From Mytilus edulis (lineage: Eukaryota; Mollusca; Bivalvia; Mytilida; Mytilidae), in assembly GCF_963676685.1 (NCBI RefSeq), contig NC_092356.1, positions 22,927,750-22,991,749 of the forward strand: a stretch of DNA of 64,000 nucleotides, read 5' to 3'. Below are positions 49,546-60,961 of the stretch, piece by piece (position 1 is the first letter of the stretch; each line of letters begins with the position of its first letter). The translations under genes were made by a program, and so were the position numbers. The notes under the pieces are model-generated. The model ran no database searches. It was not told the DNA's origin and saw only the letters and a program-made list of their open reading frames with translations.

Positions 49546-50327
49546 TTCGTTTTTAGGACAATTTTTGGGTTCAAGTAATTTCGAAATTACGCCGCGTGAA
49601 TAAGTCTAGTTAACACTAGACTTCTTAAGTGGATAAAAGGAATAGTTTAAAGACGAACATTACTGTGTAGGTATCTTACAACCCATTCAACCAATCGGCA
49701 TTAAAAACAGAAGTTCTACTCGGACAAAACATTTTATAGTTGCTTTTTACTAAAACTGCAACAAGTTACAACTAAATTTGCATATTAATAATAAACTTAC
49801 TTGGCTATTGGTTTGCATTACAATTTGAAGGATGATGAGTTACATAATGTAAAACCAGAGTGCTATTTTAGTAGTAGCTAGGCGATTTCGATCTGATTGA
49901 AAATTTGCAGCGATTGTTTGTGTTGACTTTCTTACTTTATTGCATATGCGACCAGTTTGCAATTAGCATAAGTCAAACAAATGTTTGTTTTACACTTTAT
50001 ATATTTCGTTTTGTTTAAAACGAACATCATAAAGAAATTGTATCATGTTTATTTTGTTACTACTGGGTTGGTAAAGGTGTTGCTGGAAAGAAAGTCACAA
50101 GGGATATAGTCTGCAATGAAGACAGTGAGTGCTTCCAATATTACATGAGTACACTGATACGGTGAAGTTCCGAATTTGCAGTTGAGGAATTCTGATACGT
50201 TTTTATTCCACATTTGGCATATCCGCATCGTTTTACCTTTCCGGAGCACCTGACATCATCCCCGATTTTTTGGTGGTGTTCGTGTTGCTCAGTCTTTAGT
50301 TTTCTACGTAGTGTTTCGTGAACAGTT
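49546..50327. other. Intergenic, no gene called
   Basis: The overlapping minus frames at 50049-50249 and 50141-50362 contain several cysteines, but one begins inside a TGTC microsatellite and R7 repeat and neither shows a known domain. I do not call a gene. Confidence 0.45.
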
Positions 50328-50425
50328 GTTTGTCTGTTTGTCTGTTTGTCTGTTTTAGCCAAGGCGTTGTCAGTTTAATTATGAGTTTGAATGTCCCTTT
50401 GGTATCTTCGACTCTCTTGTAGTTG
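50328..50425 (+). repeat. Interspersed repeat R7 (forward) with TGTC run
   Basis: TGTCTGTTTGTCTG repeats are followed by AAGGCGTTGTCAGTTT, TATGAGTTTGAATGTCCC and GGTATCTTCGACTCTCTTG. Confidence 0.7.
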
Positions 50426-50894
50426 AGTTTTTTTACTTCAAAGTTAATGTTCATACATCTAATTTTATTTCAAATCAAATGTAGAAAAACCAAAATAATA
50501 AGCATAAAGCAAGTTTTATTGCATTAACAATGAGCAGAGATTTTAGAGGATTCAGACAACTATCCTCCAAAGATAAAAGGATGAGGTTTGAATCATTTTT
50601 TGGGCTATGTAAGATCTTCAACATAGCAGTTTGTGTAGGCTGAGTCTCTTCTTCAGAACATACGCGTATTAAAGTCAAGTTTGAACCCTTGTTCCCAGGC
50701 TAATTTCTATAAGAGTAAAAGCAGTCTAACGAGTATTACTGGTGCTGTAGTTTAATTTCAATTTTGAAATAATGAATAATCAAAATTTACATCAACTATA
50801 AAGTTGCCGTTCCTTCATGTTTATTCGATCCTAGATGATTCAGAAAAAGGAGATGTGGTATGGATGCTTATGTGATAACTATCCATCTAAGACC
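50426..50894. other. Intergenic, no gene called
   Basis: A minus frame at 50475-50678 has no recognised domain. Nothing else is seen. Confidence 0.45.
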
Positions 50895-51268
50895 GGTAAT
50901 GTAAACGAACATCCTTCAACAATGAGCTAAACCTATACCGTATGCGTATAGTAACATAATAAAGCTATAAACGAATACAAGTACACCCTTCAACAATGAG
51001 CCAAACATATACCGTATGCGTATAGTAACATAATAAAGCTATAAACGAATACAAGTACACCCTTCAACAATGAGCCAAACATATACCGTATGCGTATAGT
51101 AACATAATAAAGCTATAAACGAATACAAGTACACCCTTCAACAATGAGCCAAACATATACCGTATGCGTATAGTAATATAATAAAGCTATAAACGAATAC
51201 AAGTACACCCTTCAACAATGAGCCAAACATATACCGTATGCGTATAGTAATATAATTAAGCTATAAAA
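50895..51268 (+). repeat. 74-bp tandem repeat, five copies
   Basis: CCTTCAACAATGAG starts at 50913, 50987, 51061, 51135 and 51209, a strict 74-bp period, each followed by CATATACCGTATGCGTATAG. The unit resembles part of R1 (AACAATGAGC...ACCGCATAGTCAGCTATA), so an R1 fragment seems to have been amplified locally. There are no variable spacers, so it is not a CRISPR. Confidence 0.95.
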
Positions 51269-51523
51269 GAGTCTGGTATGTCAACTATGAATTAATTAAT
51301 TTATGAAGCTTAAATGTTTGATTTGTGCTAACACAATGCGACATACAGCAACCAACGTAAATAACTGTATTACAGCCTACTGACTTAGGAAATTCATATT
51401 GTTATGCAGAAAATTGTATCGATTTCAGAATTCTATAGAACACAACCTTTCGGAAATATAATGACATGATTATTTTTTTAATAATTTTCATTGTATAGTT
51501 TTAGATATAAAAATAAGAATTTG

Positions 51524-51606
51524 TGGTATGGTTGCCAATGAGACAAATCTCCACAAGCGACCAATGTAAACAATGAGCAAAACCCATACCGCATAGTCAG
51601 CTATAG
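51524..51606 (+). repeat. Interspersed repeat R1 (fragment)
   Basis: TGTGGTATGGTTGCCAATGA and CCCATACCGCATAGTCAGC match the R1 copy at 61994. Confidence 0.75.
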
Positions 51607-52301
51607 AAGGAACCTGTTTTGTCTCTATGTTATATAAATTATTTCGAGATTCCGATACTTTTAAAAGTACGTGTACTATCGTCAGATTTGCTACGGTTCT
51701 TTGTACGTTTTTGGTTTTAATGCAATGCGTGTTTTTTTGTTTTTTTTTTTATTTTCACTTTTTTGGTATCACCGAAAACGGTGATTCTACTTGGCACAAG
51801 CGATACTACGAGTACAGAAAGAAATGCTGACCCTATTTGTAAATTTGAATTCAAACTCATTTATTATTTGGTTCGTGTATTTTAGTCCTAATTTAATGGG
51901 TAGAGTTTTGGATTATTGTATAGGCACCGATCATATATCTTTTGTGGCTGTGGTATTTGTTTTTTCTCAGGGCAAATTCTTTTTCAATAACGGGAAGTAA
52001 GACTCGTGCTGTGTCAGTTTAGTCACACGGTATAAATACACAGTTACGTCTGGTCTCGATTCGATTGCTCGTGAAAAAACTGCGCTATACCTTTTGAACA
52101 GTATGTTAAATTCACGAGAAAGAAAAATCGTGACTTCATAAATTCCAAAGTTGACCCAAAAACATACCGTACACTAGATATAACAACTGAAAAAAAGGCA
52201 ATATGTGTGCTTACTTAATTGTTTCGTTATATGATCTAACCAGAATGTGAAATACAATGAAATGAATTAGACCGCAAATAACTAAAAGAAAGAGAGAAAA
52301 G
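51607..52301. other. Intergenic up to the gap, no gene called
   Basis: Frames at 51627-51830 and 51791-52000 are rich in Phe from T-runs and lack a recognised domain. Confidence 0.45.
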
Positions 52302-52401
52302 NNNNNNNNNNNNNNNNNNNNNNNNNNNNNNNNNNNNNNNNNNNNNNNNNNNNNNNNNNNNNNNNNNNNNNNNNNNNNNNNNNNNNNNNNNNNNNNNNNN
52401 N
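52302..52401. other. Assembly gap of 100 N
   Basis: Exactly 100 undetermined bases, the conventional placeholder for a gap of unknown size. Distances across it are not reliable. Confidence 0.99.
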
Positions 52402-52672
52402 AATGAAAAAAGGGGACTGAATTTTCGTGTAACTGTTGTTCGTCTCAAAATTCAAAGTAAAACTTCAACACGGATACAAAGCTCCCACATCTCATGATAT
52501 GCATATATACATGTATGATCGTATGTGTTTTGTAGTGAAGTCGTTAGAGTTGTGTCCCTTTGTGTAATAATCCATATTTGTCTTGTGATGATATCTGTCT
52601 CTGAAATAAACGTGCTATGGAAATATATGTGTTTGTGTTGCTCTTTAAAAGAACATATAACTTTAGCGGTAT

Positions 52673-52687
52673 GGGGGGGGGGGGGGG
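52673..52687. repeat. G15 homopolymer
   Basis: An uninterrupted run of 15 G. Its true length is uncertain in any assembly. Confidence 0.9.
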
Positions 52688-52849
52688 AGTGTATGTCCCC
52701 CCATGTACGTAATACACAGCAAATTGAAAACGGACCAACGCATCAAATTGAGCGGAATCATTTGCTATAAATTTATTATGCCGATAGGTTAGCAGTCTGC
52801 AGTAACCTTTCTTGTTTTACCAAAAAACTATGACATATATTAAATAAAA

Positions 52850-53100
52850 TTGAGAAAGTAAATGGTGAATATGTCAAAGCGACAACCACCCGACCATAGA
52901 GCAAACAACAGCCGAAGGCAACCAATGGGTCTTCAATGTAGCGAGAATTCCCGCACCCGTAGGTGTCCTTCAGCTGGCCCCTAAAATATGCATAATAGTA
53001 CAGTGATAATGGACGTCATACTAAACTCCTAATTATACACAAGAAACTAAAATTTAAAATCATATAAGACTAACAAAGGCCAGAGGAAAGGTCATTTGAC
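52850..53100 (+). repeat. Interspersed repeat R3 (forward)
   Basis: GAATATGTCAAAGCGACAAC, CCAATGGGTCTTCAATG, TCCTTCAGCTGGCCCC and ATAAGACTAACAAAGGCC are found in the order seen in reverse at 63370-63695. Confidence 0.8.
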
Positions 53101-53640
53101 AAGTTCAACATAACCTAATAAAATATAATTAAAACAAGGAACAAAAGTTTGAAACAAAATCGTCTATATTTTTTAATCGTAGACATTATTCTAACAGGTT
53201 GATCTTGAATGGTTATCAAAAAGTTCTATAATAGCTTATTTCATATCCCATTCGTCTCAACTCGGCCGATTCCGTACCCTCATAGAAGGAGAGTAGCGGA
53301 TTCTACCGAGGATTGTCGAATGTTTCACATCCGTGATTTAAAAACAGATAGTATCAACAATAAAACATTTTTGTTTAATCAACCACATGCAGCATGAGTA
53401 TATTATCTTGATGCATTTATTAATTATACAACTATAACGCTGCGATCATCCCAATCTGTATATGAACCTACAACAAAAATAAATATCGTAAAGCACATGT
53501 ATAGTATAATAGTCAATTTTAAATTGTCGACTTACTCTGCAATTCTCACTACATCTATCAAAAAAGGCCGAGTAGTTACGATTGTTCTGAAATATGACAT
53601 ATGTTCATTATATTGGTTCGGTCTTCCCTGTCAATAAAAC
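53101..53640. other. Intergenic, 3' side of the collagen-Frizzled gene
   Basis: The frame 53209-53397 has no recognised domain. Nothing else is seen. Confidence 0.45.
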
Positions 53641-53649
53641 CGTATGGAA

Positions 53650-53785
53650 GGTAGTGTTTTGCAAACTGTTTGTTTTATTTCGTTGTTTTTCGTATTTAAC
53701 ATGATGTCTTCGGTTTCTTTGCGACTTGTGAGTGATATTGGTTTTACATTCGGTATCTTTCGCCCTTTTTTTTTTTTTTTTTTTT
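53650..53785 (+). repeat. Interspersed repeat R7 (diverged, T-rich end)
   Basis: TTGTTTTATTTCGTTG, ATGTCTTCGGTTTCTTTGCG and CGGTATCTTTCGCCC, then a long T run. The frame 53644-53904 follows the repeat and is not a gene. On the minus strand it contains AATAAA near 53675, which could serve the gene to its right. Confidence 0.6.
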
Positions 53786-53956
53786 TTATCAAATCAGTAT
53801 ACATGTACAAACAACTTATTTCTACATTAAACTTACAAGAATGCGAGAAAAAAAATTTCCAAGAAATAATTGAATTGATTAAATTAATGTTACTCGTATT
53901 CTAAATCAGCAAGAATATTATAGTTTAATTTCCATACAAACCTCGTACCTTTCACT

Positions 53957-54075
53957 CTATGGCATACTTATACAGCCACCGTTTCCTGCAGTTACTTTGG
54001 ATGGGAAAATTCCACAAAGTGTTTCAGCCATATGCAATCCTGGCAGTTGGTTTACCTTACAAGTCGTAATTACTT
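53957..54075 (-). CDS. Collagen-Frizzled gene, exon 3 (CRD end and stop)
   Basis: The acceptor is GACATTTCAG|AAGTA. The split codon becomes Glu and the frame continues EVITTCKVNQLPG to CGIFPS and the last cysteine, ending GGCISMP and a TAG stop at 53957-53959. Confidence 0.85.
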
Positions 54076-57003
54076 CTGAAATGTCAAAAGATGGATTTGC
54101 ACACTGCTCCATGTATAATAAATGATCTGAATTTATATTTGCTCAGATGCATATATATATATTTGTATGCTTTGAACAGGTTTAACTTCATATAGTTATT
54201 TCTGTTGCACAGTTAAAATTTAAGTTATTGTTGATAATTTGTACTGCATGTTTCGTAAGAGTGTCTTGCTATGAGCTTCGGATGCCAGCTCTACTAAACA
54301 TTTTAACCTCCGTTTTGAGGTTATACGATTCTATCAGTATTTTTTCTCTTGGTGTATATGTATTAAAAAAGGAAAGTCAATACATTTAAGTAGGTGTGTC
54401 AAAAATACATGTGATCAGTTCAATAATACAATTCTGTGAACAAATATATTATTCAGATAGTTCTTATTAGCATCAGTTTAATGTTTCGAACTGACTCTGG
54501 GTCATATAAAAAATTACACGAAGCAGAGCTAAACTAGTTGTGTGAGTATTCAAAGATGCTTTTTTATACCGATCAGTAGTTATTATCACATGTGCGGATT
54601 CAGGCGGCAGTGCACCAAGCGCACCCAGCGCATCCAACTTTCTCCTTGAAAAAATTAAACGATGAGAATTAACGTAATTTAAGAGGACTTTTTTGTGTCA
54701 AAATATGGTTCTCTTATTCCTAATTCTCAGCAGCACCCCTCCCTTTCCCCAAATCAAATATTTCAAAATTTAACACTATAAGGTATTGGTGAATTATGAA
54801 TTCGTATTCATAATAGACCAGAATAATGTTTAGAACACCCCCTCCCCCCCAACTGGAAGTTAGATGTTTTTTTCTAACTGGACTTACCTTTACAATCTTC
54901 CATACAAGGTGGTATTTTTTTGCCCTGAATGCAAATCGGAACGTGAATTGCGCATGCTATCAATTGGGACCGTGTTCGTTCTATGGTACAAAATTTAATC
55001 TGTTCGAGTATGGTGCCCAAATTTATATCTGCAAGTTCCACCGAAGTATGTCCAAGATAGTTTGGAAAGGTTGTTACATTGAATCCATATTTAGCACAGT
55101 ATTTGCTTTGGATTGTCTGACAAGCTGTGGAATAGAAAAAATGTTAGAATAGTAAGTAATGTTGCCAATATGACAAAAAAATACAGAGTGGACGTCCTTT
55201 TTAGTTGAATGTTGTTTTTTTTTAATCTAGTGGGTATAGTATAACCAAGAATTTAAAAATTCATCGAATTACAAATACTCTAAAGGAATGCGTGCCGAAT
55301 TTCTAAAAACATGAAATTAAATATCCAAGAATATGCCAGTTTTCCTCATACCACGAAAATAGGTAAAACCAAAATCAGAATCCACAGAATTTTAACGACG
55401 GTGGTCTCGCGACAGTGTGCACGCCTTGAGTGCAGGAGTGTACGAATTTCCAAATTCGTATCAACCGAAGAGTTTAAAAATAAAGTTTGTTGCCAAAAAT
55501 AAATACATAAATGAATAAAAGAATGAATACACAAAATTCGAAATTAGTAAATAAACAATGTCATATTATTCAAATAGTAGTTGCATAAAATATGAAGGTC
55601 TTGTCGAGGGTTCCTCATTTCTGCATTATGGTCTTTTTTTGCTTTTTTTCTCTACTCTTATTTTATTTTGCCAATTGTCTAATTCTTTTTTATTGTATGC
55701 CTTTTTGTCTCTATTATTTAATGTTTACCAAATTTTCTGCGATGTTTCCATGCTTAACAAAATCGGAGACCATCATTTAACCTCAACATCATGTAAATAA
55801 GGTTTGTTGATTTTTTAAGGATTTCCCCCTAGATCTACAGATAGGGTATTAAACCGGGATGGTGATTTACGCGCCTATAGCTTCTCAATTCGGTATTTGT
55901 TATAATTATTATGAAACACACAATTCTTCTTTTTTTATCAACGATCCCTACTTGACTCAAAATTCTGAATTCGCACCTTGTCAGCTATATATAATACTTA
56001 TTCATTTTACACGGTTGTCAATTCAAGCAGTAGTCGGGCATAACATTTGCATGTTTTTAAGAGTTAAGTGTAATATAAATTTATGTGTCTGTTCTTGTAA
56101 AACTGAACTGTGACTGTATTTGTATAAATTTCGTCTGTACTTGTATTTATTGTGTCTGTTCTTGTATAAATTGCGTCTGTACTTGTATAAATTACGTCGG
56201 TACTTGTATGAATTGCGTCTGTACTTGTATAAACTGTTCTGATCTGTACTTGCATAAATTTCACTTTTAGTTTATCATTTGTTTTTGATATTATGAAAGT
56301 GATTAACTTTCTTACACCTGCTGTGAGTCAACAAAAATTCAAACCCCTTTGAGATTTACTGACACTTTAGTGAAGGCGTAGGAAAATTCATTTCCATGGC
56401 AGTTGCGAATTCAAGATTGGGAGAGAGCGGCTAATATTATACATTACACAATACATTTCGCATATAGTGATATACATGTACTTGAAGGAGCAAAATAGAA
56501 AGATAAAACCCTGTTAATTGTATAGAATGTTCAAAAAGTTCTGGTCCGGATACATACAAGTTTTGTCGGGTTTTTTTTTCAATAATGATTTACAATTTTT
56601 AGCTAAGCGAATGATTAATCGAAATGATGTAGATTAACTACATGAAACTTATAAGGTATTTTTGGTGAATACAAAAATAAAATAAAAATACGGATGAAAT
56701 ACTAAAACGAATAAATAATTCTAAATTCAATTTATCTAAATTCAAAGTACATCACATGTAATGAAAAAAAAAGTATGATATTGAAGCAATCGTCAATAAA
56801 AAGTATAAATTGATATCTTAATAGTTTTAAAGTTTATTACCGAAAAAACAATACTTACTTGGTGGAGCTAAACCCGGAAAACCCGTTAAACCAGGCGAAC
56901 CATGCATACCAGTCGATCCACCGAAACCTGGTATCCTAAAGCAGGTAACCAAAACACAGGAAATTGAAAAAATCAGAATTGAAGATACCACCATTAAAGC
57001 CAT
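53957..57003 (-). CDS. Secreted collagen-like / Frizzled cysteine-rich-domain protein (three exons)
   Basis: The coding parts 57003-56859, 55124-54888 and 54075-53957 join to 501 nt (166 residues plus stop) with phases that agree at both junctions. Residues 1-22 are a signal peptide starting MALMVVSS. Residues 26-46 are seven Gly-X-Y triplets (GFG, GST, GMH, GSP, GLT, GFP, GLA). Residues 50-162 are a complete Frizzled CRD with exactly ten cysteines (50, 58, 94, 106, 113, 122, 126, 133, 148, 162), including FPNYLGH, ELADINL, VPIC and PPCMEDC. No transmembrane segment and no netrin-like domain follow. CRDs of this kind bind Wnt lipid in Frizzled and sFRP proteins; a secreted Wnt-binding or matrix role is inferred. 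The collagen tract may trimerise the CRD but is very short. Further alternative exons cannot be excluded. Confidence 0.85.
54600..54780. other. Intron 2 of the collagen-Frizzled gene, unassigned
   Basis: The intron (54076-54887) holds CAAGCGCACCCAGCGCATCC and C-rich stretches but no extra exon that I can support. Confidence 0.4.
54888..55124 (-). CDS. Collagen-Frizzled gene, exon 2 (main CRD)
   Basis: The acceptor is TTCTATTCCACAG|CTTGTC and the donor is AAAG|GTAAGTC. The exon is 237 nt and supplies CRD cysteines one to eight except those in exon 3, ending CMEDCK plus one base. The plus-strand frame 54826-55152 is its antisense shadow. Confidence 0.88.
56085..56262. repeat. 21-bp minisatellite in intron 1
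   Basis: GCGTCTGTACTTGTATAAAT and variants repeat about eight times at a period near 21 bases. Because the period is a multiple of three, both strands stay open (Thr-Asp/Ser-rich on minus, Cys-rich on plus). These frames are repeat artefacts inside the intron of the collagen-Frizzled gene. Confidence 0.85.
56859..57003 (-). CDS. Collagen-Frizzled gene, exon 1 (signal peptide and Gly-X-Y tract)
   Basis: The ATG at 57003 has a favourable context (G at -3, G at +4). The hydrophobic leader runs straight into RIPGFGG. The 5' splice site reads CAA|GTAAGT with the cut after 56859, leaving one base of the next codon. Confidence 0.85.
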
Positions 57004-57046
57004 TTCTATCGCAAGATACTAATTTTGTCAAGAATAATAACCTATT

Positions 57047-57054
57047 GTTTTATA
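57047..57054 (-). promoter_or_regulatory. Possible TATA box of the collagen-Frizzled gene
   Basis: TATAAAAC on the minus strand lies about 45-50 bases before the ATG, which would give a very short leader. In AT-rich DNA this can be chance. An upstream noncoding exon is equally possible. Confidence 0.25.
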
Positions 57055-60000
57055 ATAGACAAAACAACTATTAAATGAGGCAACCAAAGGATTTTTGGTA
57101 AGTTACGATTCCCTTGTGGATCTTTCGGCAACTGACCAATTTGCATACATTTTAATTTCTAAAAATAGAAATTTATTAGATTTTTTTTTTATATATATAT
57201 AATATAAACTGAAAATGAATATCTATATTGTTCTTTATATAAAACTTATGTGAAGAATCCTTAAGTGACCTATTACAAAGAATAACTTATACAATATCTC
57301 GAGGCAATGGTCAACAATAACTATATGTATAGGCCAAGTAAAATAAATTCATTTGATTTACTGTAAATCTTACTATTCACCGATCTATGATTTTGATTTG
57401 AAACTCTATGTTGAATTTATTTTTCTTCTAATTTTGAACGGAAACAAACTATTTTTTTTTTGAAAAGCTGAGTTTCAAAAAATTAAATAATAAAAAAAAT
57501 CATTCCCTACAAAATTAAAATATATTGTAGCATTTTGCCTGCGGTAACTAATTGACGTCAATTGTCCATTTGTGTACATATGTTTAGTCTGGAAGTTTAA
57601 GTTCGGACATACATATGTATATGGCCATTGACGTCATTTTGGTCTCCGATATATATCATTTTGCCTCTTTTTTGGAAAGGGGGAAAGGGAGGGGTCGTTT
57701 GTTTTGTGTTATTTTTTTTTTTTTTTGTATTTCAAAATTGAAAAAGACAGCATTTTAATGTTTTTCTTTTAGAATACCGGAGAAAATATTTTTAAAAAAT
57801 CCTGTTTCTATCAGAAATTTCAATGGAAAATATCCAAACAAACAAAAATCAATTTGGCGTAAACTGACCGGTTCAAAACCTGGACATGTACTTTTATGTT
57901 AAGACAATATATCAACTTATTATGTTCAATCGTTGACACATGAGATGAGCTTCTTAGCAATAAAACGTCTTTTGCTAGACAAATATAGTTTGGACGAGGT
58001 CGATCAAGGTCATTGATCAAAGTCTATTCAACTTCGGACAAGGGGGAGGGGTGGTTCTTGGGGCAATTTAATTGTTCCGAGTTATGTCAAAGAACAACAT
58101 TTTATTTTCGAAAAGACAAAGGAAACAAATAGTGGTATGCAGAAATTAAATATAATTAATTAAGGTATATGATGAGAGTTTATGGAACCTGATAGGAGTG
58201 TAGTTTCTGGTTTCTAATTTTTCGTAGTATTCGGACCCGTATGCGGATCGGAACTGAAACTTCCGGGAAGTTTGTAGTAGTATAGTATAGCGATCACATT
58301 TGATACTGTATCCAAATGTACTATCTTTTATTTCCTTAATATTGTTCATGTTATGGTCATCCTATTGGTAACTGCATTTGCAGGTGTGTTTTTGTTTTAT
58401 TGTGCGTCTTAAAATTTATTTAGGCAAAGAGCTGTAATATGTGTTCACACAAGACTTGTTTAGTCCTGCTACATTTTGCACTATAGTGCCTAACAATTGC
58501 AAGATTGTGTGAGGGAATTCGATGTTTGCTATACCACTGTTTATTTCAACGCACTTTATGACAATACTTCTGTACCAATCGAAATGAAAATTTTTGCAGT
58601 GTTTAGAGAAATGATTTTACTTTGTAGTAACGTATTGTTTTGGAAACATGTTATGTTTTAAAAGGACAAATTTTCCTTATAAAATCAATAATTATGTGGA
58701 CTTTTGATGCCCAAACTTTGTATGGCCTTAAATACATAAATGAAAGATCCAAAAACTGTACTAATACAGAACGACATGTTTATGAAATTATAGCAAAACT
58801 TTTGGTTGACAAATTTTTATTCGTTGTTGCAAAAATATAAATTTTGAATATCTTACATTTTCTCCATACTCAGTTTACCCCTATTACTTATTATAATGTA
58901 GACCAGTCATTGTTTGATATTGAATATTACGCAATTTGATTGGGTTAAGTTATTACTAGTTTACGTTCAAACTGTTAATGCTTTACATACATAAAATTGA
59001 GAATGGAAATTGTTAGTATTAGCTTTATTTAAAGTAAGTTCAACAGGATAAATTTCATTAATATACATACTGAAGTCGTCATTATTGAGAGCCAAAATAT
59101 CATCCATGACTATTTACTAAAATCAGAACGTGCATGAATGTGACAATAACTAAAATGACCTTCGAACTGGACACTGGATGAGTCCATGTTATGTTTTATC
59201 AATGAAAGTATGGTATGAAAGGTAACAATTGCCAATTCTCCTATTTTCACAAAATGTTTCAAATACACAGTAGATAGATTGTTCTTTAATAGTCAATTGC
59301 AGAGAAAAACAGAAAAAGTTTACAAATAAGCTTAAGACGTTTTATTTCAATCAACAAGTCATTTTTCGGAAAGAAATGCCAAAATACACTTCACAAACGG
59401 CTACGCCAGGTAAAATTATTATTTATCTTACAAAAAAACAACATTTTTCAGTCTCATAGGAACATGCTAATTACAATTAATAAGGTAGTCATTAAATAAA
59501 GTCAAAATATGTCCGATCTACCTTTTTTTGGAGCAAAAAAGTCAATACGATCGTCATAAGGTCAATTTCGTCTACCTCACAAAATCTTGTTAGGCACTAC
59601 AACCATAATTTGTCGATAACTTTTTGTATTTGTTCCTCCTTTTAATGATGACCTCGGTGATGTTTTGATTTGTTGTATTGTATTTAAGACAATTCCTTTT
59701 ATTTTTTGTGTACATTTAATTCATTGTAGTTAGTAAAAATCATATGTTGAAAAATAAAAACAAAACTAATTTGTTACATGTCATATAATTGTTTTCAATA
59801 GTTTAAAACAGAACATAGGGGTAATATGCACAATTTTGCATATTATCTTGAACATTAATATAAAATTCTAGACGCTAACAGGGACAGAACATTGAGATGT
59901 ATCTTCCATTTACTTTAATGTTGATACAGAAAAAAAAACTGTCATTGTAGGGCCCTTATTATTGTGCGTTTTACCTTGACATTTTAAAGCTTATGCAGGC

Positions 60001-60222
60001 AAAAGGGGGATATTTGTGTTCACATAAATCTTCCACATTGTGTGCATGTACAAATCAAGCTATTATTATATAGAACAAGGGTTGTTCGTAGTTGCTTGTA
60101 TACTTCTTTATATACGTACATTTATTTTGAATGGACCCTCACGGCTTTTATGTGCTGTTGTACTGTTTTGGTAATTCCTGTTTTAATGTAAAATGTAAAT
60201 AATGATATGCTTAATAGTGAAA

Positions 60223-60224
<2 letters not shown>
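57055..60224. other. Intergenic between two minus-strand genes
   Basis: AT-rich. A weakly similar pair exists at 58395-58470 and 59960-60045 (TTATTGTGCGT...TGTGTTCACA). The frame 58640-58840 has no known domain. No exon of either neighbour was found. Confidence 0.5.
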
Positions 60225-60253
<29 letters not shown>

Positions 60254-60560
60254 ATTTCCTTAACGTCCAGTAGCAAATATGTCATGCATATTCAGGACGA
60301 AAAATTCACTACTAATAATAGATTGGTCATATTAAAAAGGCCGTCCAGGATGGAGGCCAAGGAAATATCTATGAAATGCTACCGGACAATTATGGTACGT
60401 TTGATAGTAAGTTAGCCTTGCAATATTCCACCTACGGATCTTCAAAGTTCTTATCGTGCAGAGGGCATTGCACTCTTTCTCTACACGAGCCATCGGATTT
60501 AACGTCCTCATTGGCATGACGTGGTTGCGTCCTTAAGCATCCCGCACATTCAAACGGACG
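60225..60560. repeat. TGAT microsatellite and adjoining dispersed repeat
   Basis: Seven or so TGAT/GATT tetramers (60225-60253) are followed by TTAACGTCCAGTAGCAAATA and TCATGCATATTCAGGACGA. A related piece with TTGGTTGG and ACATCCAGTGGCAAACATTT lies at 61005-61075. The minus frame 60332-60517 belongs to this repeat. Confidence 0.65.
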
Positions 60561-60591
60561 CCCTTCTTGTTACAAAACAAAACAATCTAGC

Positions 60592-60610
60592 TTTATTTTT
60601 TAGATTTATT
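60592..60610 (-). terminator. Candidate polyadenylation signals of the SLC17-like gene
   Basis: Minus-strand AATAAA occurs at 60592-60597 and at 60605-60610, about 70-90 bases after the stop codon. The position is plausible, but the motif is common in AT-rich DNA. Confidence 0.4.
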
Positions 60611-60679
60611 CATAGAGTATATATTCAATATGTAATATAATTAAATAAATAAATAATATTTAAAACAAAGGAATAAAAA

Positions 60680-60961
60680 TCAAAGAGTGTAAGTATAAGA
60701 GTTTGTTGTCCTATAAACTACTGGACATTCCGAAATTGAATATACTATCTGTTTATTTGTTGGTGACAACGATGAACATTTTCCGGAAATTGTCTGTAAA
60801 CCTGAATTGCAAGTATCAATATTTTCTTCTTGGGATACTGTTATTTTGACGTCATTGTCTTCACATGAATTAGCGTTTCCAAGTAAGGCATAAATTATAG
60901 CACCAATAATATAAACAACACCAATTGAAATAAAAACATATATCCATTCTTCTCTGCTCCC
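60680..60961 (-). CDS. SLC17-like transporter last exon
   Basis: The acceptor is TATTTTCAG|GGGAGC. It holds the last membrane helix and a cysteine-containing tail, then TAA at 60680-60682. Confidence 0.85.
   Translation of the reverse strand, partial: GSREEWIYVFISIGVVYIIGAIIYALLGNANSCEDNDVKITVSQEENIDTCNSGLQTISGKCSSLSPTNKQIVYSISECPVVYRTTNSYTYTL

Noticed and set aside
50049-50362. Cysteine-containing minus frames that might be a small secreted peptide
   Set aside because: One frame begins in the TGTC microsatellite and R7 repeat. There is no leader, no known cysteine pattern and no supporting splice pair.
50895-51268. Possible CRISPR-like array
   Set aside because: There are no variable spacers; it is a plain 74-bp tandem repeat in eukaryotic DNA.
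52236-52448. Minus-strand frame spanning the gap
   Set aside because: It is built from undetermined bases.
54826-55152. Plus-strand 108-residue frame
   Set aside because: It is antisense to the Frizzled CRD exon, whose ten-cysteine pattern and splice sites are far stronger evidence.
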